A DNA stretch of 64,000 bases from Lewinellaceae bacterium (GCA_020636025.1 JACJYQ010000003.1:496001-560000); one strand, 5' to 3'. Positions 8,558 through 17,697 are shown, numbered from the stretch's first letter. A program made the numbers and translations. Notes: generated by a model not told the origin, from the letters alone.

Positions 8558-10444
8558 ATGACCAACGAGCAATTCAAGGAGTTTTCACCTACCATACCTA
8601 CTGACCCGGGTATCTACAAATTTGTGGATAAGGAAGGGGGGATTTTGTACGTGGGGAAAGCCAAGAATCTGCGGAACCGGCTTAGCTCATATTTCGGGGA
8701 GAAAAAGTACCAGTTGGCCAAAACCAAGGTGCTGGTTAGAAATGCCCATCACATTGAATTTACGATCGTGGAAACGGAGCAGGATGCTTTGATGCTGGAG
8801 AATACACTGATCAAGAAACATCAGCCGCGGTACAATGTGATGTTGAAGGATGAGAAATCACCACTCATTTACATCTGCATTAAAGCGGAGCGTTTTCCAC
8901 GTGTTTTCCTCACAAGAAAGACCATTAAAGATGGCTCCACGTATTTTGGCCCATACCTGCAAAAGTTCAGGGTGGAGCAGATTGCCGAGTTGATCCGAAA
9001 ACTGTTCCAGTTGCGTACCTGTACTTTTCAGCTTTCGGTTGAAAACATTGAAAAAGGGAAGTTCAAGCCCTGTTTAGAGTATCACATAAAGAATTGCGCG
9101 GCACCTTGTGTTAATTTTGAAACTGAGGAGGCCTATAATCGAAAGATTGAACAGATCAAGAATATCTTAAAAGGCAATCTTTCAACGGTAAAGAACCACC
9201 TGAAAGCTGAAATGCAGGAAGCGGCAGAAGGAATGCGCTTCGAATTGGCCCAGCAGTGGAAAGAAAAACTTGCTTTGTTTGAAGATTATCAGGGTAAGAG
9301 TACGGTCGTAAATCCTGCTATAAAGGACGTTGACGTTTTTGCCATTGCAGATGATGAAAAAGAGGCATTCGTCAACTACCTCAAGGTGGTAAACGGTGCG
9401 ATTATCAATACGTATACGCTCACACTCACCAAAAATCTGGATGAAGATCGTGAAATGTTGCTGGTGTATGCCATTCAGCGACTCAGGGAGCGTTTTGGTG
9501 GTACAGCTCCTGAAATCCTAGTGCCTTTTGAAGTTCGTTTACCCAATGAGGAAGAAGATGTAGAGCGTCTCAGAAAGGCCGGTCAGGAGGCATTTGAGCA
9601 GGCATTAGAGGAATCAGACACCCAAAAAAATGGCATAACGATCACGATTCCGAAAATAGGTGACAAGAAAAAACTGCTCGATCTGTCGGAAAAGAATGTT
9701 CAGTATCACCTCTTGCAAAAGAGAAAACAAGCCATGAACGCGACTGGCCGCCAAACCAGCGCCGAACGCATTTTGCGTACTCTTCAGGCTGACCTTCACA
9801 TGGAAGCCGTTCCCCTCTGGATCGAGTGTTTTGACAACTCAAATTTGCAAGGAACCAATCCGGTTTCGAGCTGCGTAGTGTTCAAAAATGCCAAACCATC
9901 CAAAAAAGATTACCGGCATTTTAACGTGAAAACCGTGGAAGGCCCCAACGATTTTGCCTCTATGGAAGAGGTGGTGTTCAGGCGATACAAACGTCTGATC
10001 GAAGAAGACGCCGGCTTACCACAACTCATCATCATTGATGGTGGAAAAGGGCAGTTAAGCGCCGCCATGAAGAGCCTTAAAGAACTAAAATTGGAAGGGA
10101 AAATAACCGTGATTGGCATAGCCAAGCGCCTCGAGGAAATCTATTTCCCGGATGACCCGGTACCTGCGCACATTAATAAAAAGTCAGAATCACTCAAGCT
10201 GATCCAGCAGGCGCGCGATGAAGCACACCGTTTTGGCATAACCTTCCACCGAAACAAACGCAGCAAAGCGCTCTTAAAAACAGAACTTACAGAAATACCC
10301 GGTATTGGCGCCAAGACTGCCGAAAAGTTACTGACACATTTCGGATCAATTGCCAGGATCAAAGAAGCGAAGAAGGAAGCACTGGAGGAGGTGGTTGGAC
10401 ACGCTGTTGTGGAGAAACTGAGGACTTATTTTAATGAACAATGA
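8558..10444 (+). CDS. uvrC: Excinuclease ABC subunit C
   Basis: The full-length UvrC has 628 residues. It has an N-terminal GIY-YIG nuclease domain (PGIYKF near 17-22, ILYVGKAKNLRNR), the cysteine-containing CLEYHIKNCAAPC region, and a UVR segment around 195-235. A C-terminal RNase-H-like endonuclease half (ECFDNSNLQG, IIDGGKGQLSAA) and a terminal helix-hairpin-helix (IPGIGAKTAEKLL) follow. It makes the 3' and 5' incisions in nucleotide excision repair after UvrA/UvrB damage recognition. The final codons FNEQ-stop are encoded by the repeat words AATGAACAATGA. Confidence 0.97.
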   Translation: MTNEQFKEFSPTIPTDPGIYKFVDKEGGILYVGKAKNLRNRLSSYFGEKKYQLAKTKVLVRNAHHIEFTIVETEQDALMLENTLIKKHQPRYNVMLKDEKSPLIYICIKAERFPRVFLTRKTIKDGSTYFGPYLQKFRVEQIAELIRKLFQLRTCTFQLSVENIEKGKFKPCLEYHIKNCAAPCVNFETEEAYNRKIEQIKNILKGNLSTVKNHLKAEMQEAAEGMRFELAQQWKEKLALFEDYQGKSTVVNPAIKDVDVFAIADDEKEAFVNYLKVVNGAIINTYTLTLTKNLDEDREMLLVYAIQRLRERFGGTAPEILVPFEVRLPNEEEDVERLRKAGQEAFEQALEESDTQKNGITITIPKIGDKKKLLDLSEKNVQYHLLQKRKQAMNATGRQTSAERILRTLQADLHMEAVPLWIECFDNSNLQGTNPVSSCVVFKNAKPSKKDYRHFNVKTVEGPNDFASMEEVVFRRYKRLIEEDAGLPQLIIIDGGKGQLSAAMKSLKELKLEGKITVIGIAKRLEEIYFPDDPVPAHINKKSESLKLIQQARDEAHRFGITFHRNKRSKALLKTELTEIPGIGAKTAEKLLTHFGSIARIKEAKKEALEEVVGHAVVEKLRTYFNEQ

Positions 10445-10464
10445 ATAATGAACAATGAATATTG
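10433..10464. repeat. Left arm of a split inverted repeat (uvrC end)
   Basis: AATGAACAATGA words start inside the uvrC stop region. The complementary words lie at 10957-10999, on the far side of the four-helix-bundle gene. The shared strings are ATAATGAACAATGA and CAATGAATATT. The right copy carries an additional 14 bases in its middle. Confidence 0.65.
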
Positions 10465-10495
10465 CCGTGAGGATGTTGGAGATTTATTGAGTTTG

Positions 10496-10888
10496 TTATG
10501 ATATTTTTCTTGTTTTTAAGGACAAGTTTTTTCTGCGGGTTTGAATCGAGCTGATTAATAATTTTAAAACTTCTTTGGTGTCGAAAAGTAGAGATTTGAA
10601 TTGAGATTCATCTAAATAGCCGGTCTGCCAAAGCAGTTCGATCCAATAGAGGGTTTCGTTTGTTTCTTTAAGGGCTATAGTCAATTTATGAATAAAATCT
10701 TCGCCGCTTTGCGCAAATTCAGCCTCTCTGATCATGGCACCAGGATTAGTCCCCGAACGAAGAACCTGCTTGGAAATTACAAATTCATTTTTACTACTGG
10801 TTAAATAACGATTCAACTTTACAATTCGAGTAGCCAACACAAAAGTCTTCTCTTTCAAGAGGTTTGGCTTTTCAATAAATAGTTTCAT
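10496..10888 (-). CDS. Four-helix-bundle protein (23S rRNA intervening-sequence family)
   Basis: The 130-residue all-alpha protein matches the TIGR02436-type family. That family includes proteins encoded in 23S rRNA intervening sequences: LIEKPNLL-like N-terminus, then S..VLRSGTNPGAMIREAEFAQS, the LKETNETLYWIELL segment and a C-terminal helix. The ATG at 10888 (MKLFIEKPNLL) is preferred over the upstream in-frame start at 10942. Members are scattered by horizontal transfer and their molecular role is unclear; they form homopentamers in known structures. Here the gene sits between the two arms of an inverted repeat, suggesting insertion. Confidence 0.85.
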   Translation of the reverse strand: MKLFIEKPNLLKEKTFVLATRIVKLNRYLTSSKNEFVISKQVLRSGTNPGAMIREAEFAQSGEDFIHKLTIALKETNETLYWIELLWQTGYLDESQFKSLLFDTKEVLKLLISSIQTRRKNLSLKTRKIS

Positions 10889-10956
10889 GGGGTTTTGTTT
10901 TTTGTGTTTAATAAAATTACAAGAAAACATCCACTCCTCCAAAAATTCCTAACCCC

Positions 10957-10999
10957 GAATATTCATTGTACGTTGATCATTGTTCATTATCCATTGTCA
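10957..10999. repeat. Right arm of the split inverted repeat (LigB gene end)
   Basis: Complementary to the words at 10433-10464. It contains the stop codon (10997-10999, minus strand) of the LigB-type dioxygenase gene. Together the arms look like one convergent-gene hairpin that has been opened by the four-helix-bundle gene. Confidence 0.65.
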
Positions 11000-11887
11000 A
11001 CTCTTCATTTGAAAAGTCCGCATACTAATCCCCCCATACGTCACCTCTTCATACACCTGCTCAACACGATCTTGCTTGTCGGCCAAGCCTAGTGTATATA
11101 GCATAGGGATGTAGTGGTCAGGTGTGGGGACTGACAGTTTTCCGGCGGTTCCGGCTTGTTCGTAATTCAGCAGGCTCTTGTAGTCTCCTTCGTTGATTTT
11201 ATCAGCTACCCATTTGTCGAATTCTATGGCCCAGTCATAAGGCGTGGGATCTCCTTGCTGGAGTTTTCCCATGCTCATTCTCAGGTTGTGGACTATGTTT
11301 CCGCTGCCAATGATCAGCACGCCTTTTTCACGCAGACTTTGGAGTTCTTTGGCTAGATCCAGGTGGTATTGCATTGGCTGATTGTAGTCGATGCTCATTT
11401 GGAATACCGGGATATTGGCTTCGGGGAAGAGGTGCAGGAGTATTGTCCAGGCGCCATGGTCGAGTCCCCAATCGTTTGTTTCGTGCAGCAAATGGCTGAG
11501 CAAAGCAGTTTCCCTGGCTTTTTCCGGAGCGCCTGGTGCCGGGTATTGTATGTCGAACAAAGCCTGCGGGAATCCACCGAAATCGTGTATGGTTTTTGGT
11601 TTGGAGCTTATGTTTACAAAGCTTCCTCTTGTGAGCCAATGCGCTGATACGACCAAAATGGCGGCGGGTTTGTAGTCGCCGACGAGTTTGTTGCCAAGAT
11701 TTTTCAGACTTCTGGTAAAGTCATTGTCCTCAAGGGCATTCATTGGACTGCCATGTCCCACAAACAGGGCAGGCATTTTTTGGGTGTTGGGGGCGTTTTC
11801 CGCGTATTTAGATAAATCCTGAAGTTTCATGATGGCTGCAGCGAGTGGTAAAAATGCCAGAGATTTTAAAAACGATTTCCGGTTCAT
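10997..11887 (-). CDS. Exported LigB-family extradiol dioxygenase (YgiD-like)
   Basis: The 296-residue product belongs to the class III extradiol dioxygenase/DODA family. Visible motifs are FVGHGSPMNALED, VSAHWLTRG, LDHGAWTILLHLFP and GSGNIVHNLR, which carry the metal-binding histidines. E. coli YgiD opens the ring of DOPA-like catechols with a Zn/Fe centre. Unusually, the chosen start (ATG 11887) begins MNRKSFLKSLAFLPLAAAI, an RK-type twin-arginine-like signal, so export is likely. The longer frame to 11929 would only bury this signal. It is monocistronic; the physiological substrate is unknown. Confidence 0.85.
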   Translation of the reverse strand: MNRKSFLKSLAFLPLAAAIMKLQDLSKYAENAPNTQKMPALFVGHGSPMNALEDNDFTRSLKNLGNKLVGDYKPAAILVVSAHWLTRGSFVNISSKPKTIHDFGGFPQALFDIQYPAPGAPEKARETALLSHLLHETNDWGLDHGAWTILLHLFPEANIPVFQMSIDYNQPMQYHLDLAKELQSLREKGVLIIGSGNIVHNLRMSMGKLQQGDPTPYDWAIEFDKWVADKINEGDYKSLLNYEQAGTAGKLSVPTPDHYIPMLYTLGLADKQDRVEQVYEEVTYGGISMRTFQMKS

Positions 11888-12042
11888 AGTAGCAACATGG
11901 TTGACATGACAAGAGTGATTTCTCCGCAAAATTACACACTATATTTTAAGTGTAGTAAAATTAAGTGTTAAAACATCTAATTTTTGTTTTGGTTCACTTT
12001 ACCTACTTGAATACTGGCTAACGGCCTTATGATTTCTGCATA

Positions 12043-12079
12043 AAAAAACAGCCGGCACTCACAATGGAATACCGGCTGC
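12043..12079 (-). terminator. Rho-independent terminator
   Basis: On the minus strand the stem CAGCCGG (12073-12079 complement with 12050-12056) is followed by a run of seven T. It lies just after the stop of the T9SS gene that ends at 12106. Confidence 0.8.
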
Positions 12080-12105
12080 CAAATGGAGCTTTCAAATAAT
12101 ACTTG

Positions 12106-14151
12106 CTACTTCACGATTATTTTTCCCGACCATAATGGCTGGCCGTTTGTGGAGGCAAACTGATAAAAATAGGTTCCGCTCTGTAATTTGGTTGCTGAAA
12201 TTGTCAATGGGAAACTTTGAACTTGTTGATTTAGCACCTGTCGTCCCAATAGGTCGGTCAGGGTAAATACAGCAGGTTGATCCCATAATACGCGGGTGTC
12301 AAAATTCAGTACATCAGTGCTTGGATTGGGGTACACCAACAATTGAGGCAGGTTGTCAGGCGCTTCGTTTGTTTTTACCACTGCGATAAAGTGCGAACCA
12401 ATTGTGTGTACTGTTCGGTTGGTAATTACCGGAGGGTTGAAATCAAAATAGATGGCAGCTGAATTCTCAATCACGGTTCCATCCGGGTTGTTGGGTTGTT
12501 GGTTGATGGTGAATTGCACAAATCCCTGAGATCCTGGTTCATCTACAGCTTTGTGTGGCAGAAAAATATCATCAAAGGTGATTTCCAGGATGTTCTGATT
12601 CAGATCAAAAGTGTAGTCATGGCTGGAGGCACCCATACGAATGGAAAAGGTGCTAAGAGCATTGTCCAATGTATCGATGATCACCACCTTATAAGCGGTA
12701 TCCGTACCTGTGTTCTGGAAGCGCACCATGTAGCTGAGCGGGATGTCGTTGGTAATAAAATGCTCGTCTCCATAACCTTTTGGCAAAGCTTGTTTGTCAT
12801 TTGGATCGTAGGAATTGGTGCTTTCACGGCAGAAGACCGATTCGAATGGATTGCTGGTTGAATTGGGGAATAAAGTCACCATGCCAGGGTTTAGTCCGCC
12901 GCAACCTTCAATGGTTACCGATGGGAGGCCGTTGTATGGGTAGTTTGGTTCCTGTTGTGCTTCCAGACGATATGTGGCGCCAGTGCCGGCAATTGGTGTA
13001 AGGTTCAATTCTGCACCCGGGTTGAGGTTAAAAGTGCCGGAGCTGAACATCAGCACGTCTTCCACTACGATGTAATCCAGTACCTGAGAGTTAGCGGCGC
13101 TTCCGGTGTTTTTAATGCTCAGATAAATCGTGTCATTCTGGCAATGTCCATTCACCTCAACTTCGGCGCCATTCCATGGACCTGCTGCTCCGCAAATCGT
13201 ATCCGGGTAAATATGTGCCTCTGAACAATGTGTTAGGCCAACCGGAGCATCGCAATCAGTAGTAAAATAGATTTTGAATGTTCCGTCCTGACCAGGAGCC
13301 AGATCACCTACCTGAAACTGGTAACTGTTGTTGCCTAGGTCGTTTTCGGGTAAAGTACTGCTTGTAAAATGCAGGTATGGATCCAGGGTCACATTAACAA
13401 ATGCATCCTCAGCAGGAAATACACTGATGTTGGAATAATAAACCGTGTAATAACTGGAGAAGCAAGGCCGGATACGGTTACAAGCCAGATCAACGTACAG
13501 CAGCGGGCATGTTTGGTCCAGATATAGACCTGGTGTGACGATGAGCGTTCCCCAGCAAGTATTGTTAAAGGAATTCTCTACACTGTACAAGTGCGACCCC
13601 AGGTCATCGAAAGTAAGCGTATAGACAGGTAGCTGTGGCCCTGTCTGGTCAATTTGAATCACAGGGTTGTTATTGGGGCAATACAGGCCTTCCAGCAGCA
13701 TGTCGGGTGTAATGTCTGCCTCCCCGTTGATGTCTAATGAAACGTAAACCATATCGTTACATGCCAGTGTTGGGTTCGATTGACAATCTTGTATGTACAC
13801 TACAGACTGGCAATAATCGGCATTGCCGGCTTCGTCTACTACCCACATGATTACCTCATTAGGGCCGGAATATGCCTCAGTGAAATCGAATGATTGGGTA
13901 GAAGGTGGTGTTGCTGATGCAGGAGCGAGCTCCAGAAAAAACTGAAGATCATTGACGTTGGTACAGTTGTCGAAGCTTTGCGTGTTGATGTCGGTTGCCC
14001 ATACGGTAACAGTTTCGCCCGGTGGAATACTTACATTCAGACCGGTTCTACAAAGTGGAATCGGAGCTTCAATGTCAGGGTTGCATTGGTTCTGTGAGAA
14101 GCCTTTGACGAGTAGTAAGGTCAAAAAAATGGAGATCAATATTTTTTTCAT
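12106..14151 (-). CDS. Large secreted protein with DUF11-like domain and T9SS sorting tail
   Basis: The 681-residue protein has a clear signal peptide (MKKILISIFLTLLLVKGFSQ). It has an HYR-like first part (EAPIPLCRTGLNVSIPPGETV), central beta-rich modules, and a conserved-repeat/DUF11-like module near 440-580 (SYDPNDKQALPKGYG, FQNTGTDTAYKVVIIDTLDN, AIYFDFNPPVITN). The last ~80 residues are a type-A T9SS domain (LLVYPNPSTDVLNFD ... LQSGTYFYQF). It is probably surface-anchored or secreted and structural or adhesive; no catalytic motif is seen. The same SxDPNDK and FDFNPPV modules recur in the protein encoded at 57664-59985. It is divergent from the helical protein gene at 14478. Confidence 0.85.
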   Translation of the reverse strand: MKKILISIFLTLLLVKGFSQNQCNPDIEAPIPLCRTGLNVSIPPGETVTVWATDINTQSFDNCTNVNDLQFFLELAPASATPPSTQSFDFTEAYSGPNEVIMWVVDEAGNADYCQSVVYIQDCQSNPTLACNDMVYVSLDINGEADITPDMLLEGLYCPNNNPVIQIDQTGPQLPVYTLTFDDLGSHLYSVENSFNNTCWGTLIVTPGLYLDQTCPLLYVDLACNRIRPCFSSYYTVYYSNISVFPAEDAFVNVTLDPYLHFTSSTLPENDLGNNSYQFQVGDLAPGQDGTFKIYFTTDCDAPVGLTHCSEAHIYPDTICGAAGPWNGAEVEVNGHCQNDTIYLSIKNTGSAANSQVLDYIVVEDVLMFSSGTFNLNPGAELNLTPIAGTGATYRLEAQQEPNYPYNGLPSVTIEGCGGLNPGMVTLFPNSTSNPFESVFCRESTNSYDPNDKQALPKGYGDEHFITNDIPLSYMVRFQNTGTDTAYKVVIIDTLDNALSTFSIRMGASSHDYTFDLNQNILEITFDDIFLPHKAVDEPGSQGFVQFTINQQPNNPDGTVIENSAAIYFDFNPPVITNRTVHTIGSHFIAVVKTNEAPDNLPQLLVYPNPSTDVLNFDTRVLWDQPAVFTLTDLLGRQVLNQQVQSFPLTISATKLQSGTYFYQFASTNGQPLWSGKIIVK

Positions 14152-14235
14152 TTCCGTGCAGGTATTTAATTATCGATTTGCGGGGGATAATTGTTAAAAT
14201 TATTGTGCTGTTTGTTTGAAATATTTCCAACGCTA

Positions 14236-14268
14236 CAAAGGTGAAGCTACTGAATGAGCCATCCAACA
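14236..14268 (-). promoter_or_regulatory. Candidate -33/-7 promoter of the T9SS gene ending at 12106
   Basis: On the minus strand a TTG is followed after 20 bases by CACCTTTG (14236-14243), close to the Bacteroidota -33/-7 arrangement. CACCTTTG also occurs at 33649 and 50636, so it may be a local variant of the -7 box. Confidence 0.5.
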
Positions 14269-14391
14269 TCAAAATAGGTGATTTGTAGATGTGTTTTTGT
14301 GAGGCATTACGTCTGTAAATTTAATTTTTATTTTATAATTTATTGATAATTAGTTTTTTATGATATTATTGATTGGGTAAATTGGGATGAT

Positions 14392-14399
14392 TATTTTTG
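14392..14399 (+). promoter_or_regulatory. Candidate -7 box for the helical protein gene
   Basis: TATTTTTG is an exact TAnnTTTG match in the 326-base AT-rich divergent gap, about 80 bases before the ATG at 14478. Two TTG triplets lie 16 and more bases upstream. The rest of the gap shows no other clear element. Confidence 0.4.
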
Positions 14400-14477
14400 A
14401 ATTTGTAGATAAATATTGAAACTTTGTAAAAATTTAGTTGACTGATAGCGTAGTATTTTCTTCAATACTCTTGTTCG

Positions 14478-15866
14478 ATGCTTAAAAGCAATTTATATCA
14501 ACTGGTTAAAACCTTCAATAATACGGAACAAAGAAAAGCCCGGCTTTTCCTGGAATCGCCGTATTTCAACAAGCGGAATGACATTATTCAATTGTTTGGG
14601 CTGCTATGCCAGGATGATTTGTCAGACAAGGTAGAACTCTGGAAAGCCATTTATCCTCAAAAAGCGTTTGATGATACTGAAATGCGTCTGTTGATGAGCT
14701 ACTTAAACCGCTTACTGGAAGTTTTTTTGAGGATCGAATACGACCAAAACCGTGATTCTGAGAACAAGCTAAAAGTAGCAGCCATTTACCGCAACCGAGG
14801 TTTGGAAGGTCACTATGAGCGCAACATGCGCATATTTGAAAGGGAGATCAACAATAATCCACTACGAAATGCAAGGTACCACAGCTTGCTTCGGGAATAT
14901 TATCAGGAACGACATGAAACAACCATTCGGCAAAATCCCACCGATGTTGATTCACTTCAATTGCTGGCTCATCACAGCGATCAGGCCTACATCATCCATC
15001 GCCTGCGTTTGATTTGCCTGGAGCTGGCTCAAAAAAATGTCTATTCCAGCGCCGACGAGTTGCAAGTTCATGAGCTGATCCTGCAATTGTCGCAGAGAAA
15101 TGAATGGGCCGGGGAGGCAGGCATTGCAACCTATCTGGCTGTGATCAGAATGTTGCAAAGCCCCGGAGATACCGCATACTATCAGGCTTTTAAACCACTT
15201 CTGACAAATGGAGGGCAGTATTTTGATGAAATCGAAATGCGCGAACTGTACACATTTGCCATCAATCATTGCATCAGGCAAACAAACAGCGGGGAGCAAA
15301 ATCTGGAACAAGAGGTGCTGTCGTTGTATCAACATGCTTTGAGTGCCGGGTATCTGTTTGAAAACGGCGTTTTATCAAGGTTTACCTACCACAATATTGT
15401 GGCAGCAGCTTTGCGCTGTGATGAACTTGACTGGGCCGAAATGTTTATTGTAGAGTACAGAGATCTGCTGGAAGAAAGTTATCGGGACAGCTCCTTCAGT
15501 TTTAACAAGGCTCGTGTGGACTATGCCCAAAACCGATTGGATTCTGTGCTTGAGCTGTTGCAAAAAGCTAATTACAGAGACCCATTGTTAAATCTGGCGG
15601 CCAAAACGCTGTTGTTAAAAACCTATTTTGTGTTGGGAGAATTTGATTTGCTGCAGTCGCATCTGGATGCCATGCGCAACTACATCCGACGGAAAAAGGT
15701 GATCGGATATCACCGTACCAATTATCAGAACATCATTCGTTTTACCGAACGAATCCTGAACAGGGAGCCTCATAACAAGCAATTGCAACATATCCTGCAA
15801 TCCGAAATTGAAAACGAATCGGTGCTCACGGAGAAATCCTGGTTGTTGGATATTCTGCATTCGTAG
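14478..15866 (+). CDS. Uncharacterised helical-repeat protein, family with 42554-44008
   Basis: The 462-residue cytoplasmic protein lacks a signal peptide or membrane segment and is almost entirely predicted helix. It begins MLKSNLYQLVKTFNNTEQ, continues with an ALL.YLNRLLEVFLRIEY-like segment, and has TPR-like helical pairs toward the C-terminus (ELDWAEMFIVEYRDLLEE, LGEFDLLQSHLDAMRNY), ending WLLDILHS. The product of 42554-44008 shares length, N-terminal pattern, the (N/E)LDWA module and a terminal WLL. No domain is recognised. Both members are divergent from a T9SS-exported gene. A scaffold or regulatory role is possible but unproven. Confidence 0.75.
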   Translation: MLKSNLYQLVKTFNNTEQRKARLFLESPYFNKRNDIIQLFGLLCQDDLSDKVELWKAIYPQKAFDDTEMRLLMSYLNRLLEVFLRIEYDQNRDSENKLKVAAIYRNRGLEGHYERNMRIFEREINNNPLRNARYHSLLREYYQERHETTIRQNPTDVDSLQLLAHHSDQAYIIHRLRLICLELAQKNVYSSADELQVHELILQLSQRNEWAGEAGIATYLAVIRMLQSPGDTAYYQAFKPLLTNGGQYFDEIEMRELYTFAINHCIRQTNSGEQNLEQEVLSLYQHALSAGYLFENGVLSRFTYHNIVAAALRCDELDWAEMFIVEYRDLLEESYRDSSFSFNKARVDYAQNRLDSVLELLQKANYRDPLLNLAAKTLLLKTYFVLGEFDLLQSHLDAMRNYIRRKKVIGYHRTNYQNIIRFTERILNREPHNKQLQHILQSEIENESVLTEKSWLLDILHS

Positions 15867-15963
15867 TCAGAGTTCAGCCTGGTGCATAGTACAATTCAAT
15901 GACTTGTCAATTAACGCAGCAAAATTCATCCTCCTCTCGCATCCTTTCCCGACATTTGTGCCG

Positions 15964-17001
15964 ATGTTATACCAAATTATTAAGCCCCTGCTTTTTGCAC
16001 TTTCGGCCGAAAGAGCCCATAAAATCACTGTGTTTTTTCTTGATGTGGCGGTTTCCATTCCACCATTGAGGTGGCTGCTGCAGTCGATGTTCTGTGACAA
16101 ACGAAAAAGTCTGGAGCGCAAGGTAATGGGACTGACTTTCCCCAATCCGGTTGGTCTGGCCGCCGGATTTGACAAGGATGGCGAACACGTTGTGGGTGTG
16201 GCCTCTCTGGGATTCGGATTTATTGAAGTGGGCACTGTTACGCCAAAACCGCAGGATGGAAACCCAAAACCACGACTATTCAGACTGCCGGCCGACAAGG
16301 CACTGATTAACCGCATGGGTTTTAACAACAAAGGGCTTGACGCACTGGCCTTAAGACTTAAAAACCTGCGGGAAAAAGGAATGCCGAAGGGCTTGATCAT
16401 TGGAGGCAATATCGGCAAAAACAAAGTCACACCAAACGAGGAAGCAGAGCAGGATTATCTACATTGTTTTGAAATACTTTTTCCCTATGTCGACTATTTC
16501 GTGGTGAATGTCAGTTCGCCCAATACACCCGGACTTCGTGATTTGCAGGAAAAGGAACCACTAACCAGGCTGCTCAATTTGCTGCAAGGGAAAAACAGGG
16601 AAAAAGATGTTTCAAAACCCATTCTGCTCAAAATTGCCCCCGATCTTACTGATAGCCAATTGAATGACATCGCTGATATTATCCGGGACTCCAAGCTCGC
16701 CGGAGTCATTGCCACCAACACAACCATTTCGCGAGATAAATTGGTTGCACCCGAAGAAACGCTGACAAACATTGGAGCCGGCGGCCTGAGCGGAGCACCA
16801 CTAAAAAGTCGTGCTACGGAAGTGATCTCTTACTTGCGCCAAAAACTTGGATCGGATGCGACCATCATCGGCGTTGGCGGCATTGATTCTCCCGAATCAG
16901 CTCAGGAGAAGCTTGCAGCAGGTGCTGATCTTGTACAGGTGTACTCAGGCATGGTATATGCAGGTCCGGGGCTTGTGAGAGGGATTTTGCGGGGGATGTA
17001 G
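15964..17001 (+). CDS. pyrD: Dihydroorotate dehydrogenase (quinone), class 2
   Basis: The 345-residue enzyme oxidises dihydroorotate to orotate with membrane quinone in pyrimidine synthesis. The N-terminal helix pair (MLYQIIKPLLFALSAERAH), the FMN-site segments VGLAAGFDKDG, EVGTVTPKPQDGNPKPRLFR and NRMGFNN, and the catalytic-serine segment NVSSPNTPGLRDLQ mark class 2. IGVGGI and LVQVYSGMVYAGPGLV near the end bind FMN phosphate. The start at 15964 matches family length; the frame is open back to 15808. The last 51 bases are repeated at 18842-18892, on the other side of the Fic islet. Confidence 0.95.
   Translation: MLYQIIKPLLFALSAERAHKITVFFLDVAVSIPPLRWLLQSMFCDKRKSLERKVMGLTFPNPVGLAAGFDKDGEHVVGVASLGFGFIEVGTVTPKPQDGNPKPRLFRLPADKALINRMGFNNKGLDALALRLKNLREKGMPKGLIIGGNIGKNKVTPNEEAEQDYLHCFEILFPYVDYFVVNVSSPNTPGLRDLQEKEPLTRLLNLLQGKNREKDVSKPILLKIAPDLTDSQLNDIADIIRDSKLAGVIATNTTISRDKLVAPEETLTNIGAGGLSGAPLKSRATEVISYLRQKLGSDATIIGVGGIDSPESAQEKLAAGADLVQVYSGMVYAGPGLVRGILRGM
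16950..17000 (+). repeat. pyrD 3'-end direct repeat, left copy
   Basis: These 51 bases encode the last 16 residues of PyrD plus the first two stop-codon bases. They match 18842-18892 at 48 of 51 positions. The three differences are two silent third-position changes and one R-to-K change; the stops differ as TAG versus TAA. Confidence 0.93.
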
Positions 17002-17012
17002 AGGGAAGGGGT

Positions 17013-17075
17013 GATGATTACATGATTATTAGATTACATAATTACATGATTGATGATGTGATTTATAATTGATGA
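17013..17075. repeat. GATTACATGATT-word repeat after pyrD
   Basis: A low-complexity run of GATGATTACATGATT variants follows the pyrD stop. It uses the same word set as the hairpins at 18903-19055 and 22161-22226, but has no long complementary partner nearby. Confidence 0.6.
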
Positions 17076-17083
17076 TGTAAGCT

Positions 17084-17614
17084 ATGACAAAGTTGGATCA
17101 TTGTTTGGCATTTGTTATTGTTGCCATCCTCTCTTTTCAGAATTGCAGTGGAAATGAGACCTCAGGTAGTACTGAAGAACTACCTATTAATTCCGAATTT
17201 GAAAATGTCCTGACTCATTTTATAGAAGGCTTAGATACTAAGGATAGTAGCTCTGTTTTTGTATTTATTAGAAATGTTGATGCTCTTACTTCAAAGGTTT
17301 ATATCATCGCCAAACAGCCACAGCGGAGCGATTTTGAGTTTATAGGCTTTCCATTTAAAGCTTCAAAATGGAAAGGTAGACATGTCTATTTCTATTCAGG
17401 CATCGAAAAATTATTGGTTCAGGATACAAGCTTTTGGTTACAGCATCCTGAAATTATGGATGATCGTGAGTCTCAAAATCAAGGGGTTTTTGAATTTCCT
17501 GTTGTGAAAAAAGAGACTTATCAATTCCATGATGGCCACCTGCAATTGCTACCTGACTTTGATGATTGGATATTTATTGTGAATCCAACCAGAGATACGA
17601 TCATGTTCAAATAA
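17084..17614 (+). CDS. Hypothetical lipoprotein
   Basis: The 176-residue product has a short hydrophobic N-terminus (CLAFVIVAILSFQNC) with a possible, atypical lipobox ending in cysteine near residue 22, then an acidic, serine-rich linker. The remainder is a mixed alpha/beta domain with no family recognised. It lies in an AT-rich stretch bounded by the two pyrD-tail copies, just upstream of the mobile mystery pair. It may be islet cargo or may be older; nothing in its sequence links it to toxin-antitoxin function. Confidence 0.6.
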   Translation: MTKLDHCLAFVIVAILSFQNCSGNETSGSTEELPINSEFENVLTHFIEGLDTKDSSSVFVFIRNVDALTSKVYIIAKQPQRSDFEFIGFPFKASKWKGRHVYFYSGIEKLLVQDTSFWLQHPEIMDDRESQNQGVFEFPVVKKETYQFHDGHLQLLPDFDDWIFIVNPTRDTIMFK

Positions 17615-17689
17615 TTAAGGATTGGTAAATTATTTTCATTTTTTAAAAATACATATTGAATTTATTTTATTATTTTAAATATTTATCTT

Positions 17690-17697
17690 TAATTTTG
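17690..17697 (+). promoter_or_regulatory. Candidate -7 box for the mobile mystery operon
   Basis: TAATTTTG is an exact TAnnTTTG match 26 bases upstream of the ATG at 17723, in an extremely AT-rich leader. No good -33 TTG is found at 19-21 bases. Confidence 0.45.
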
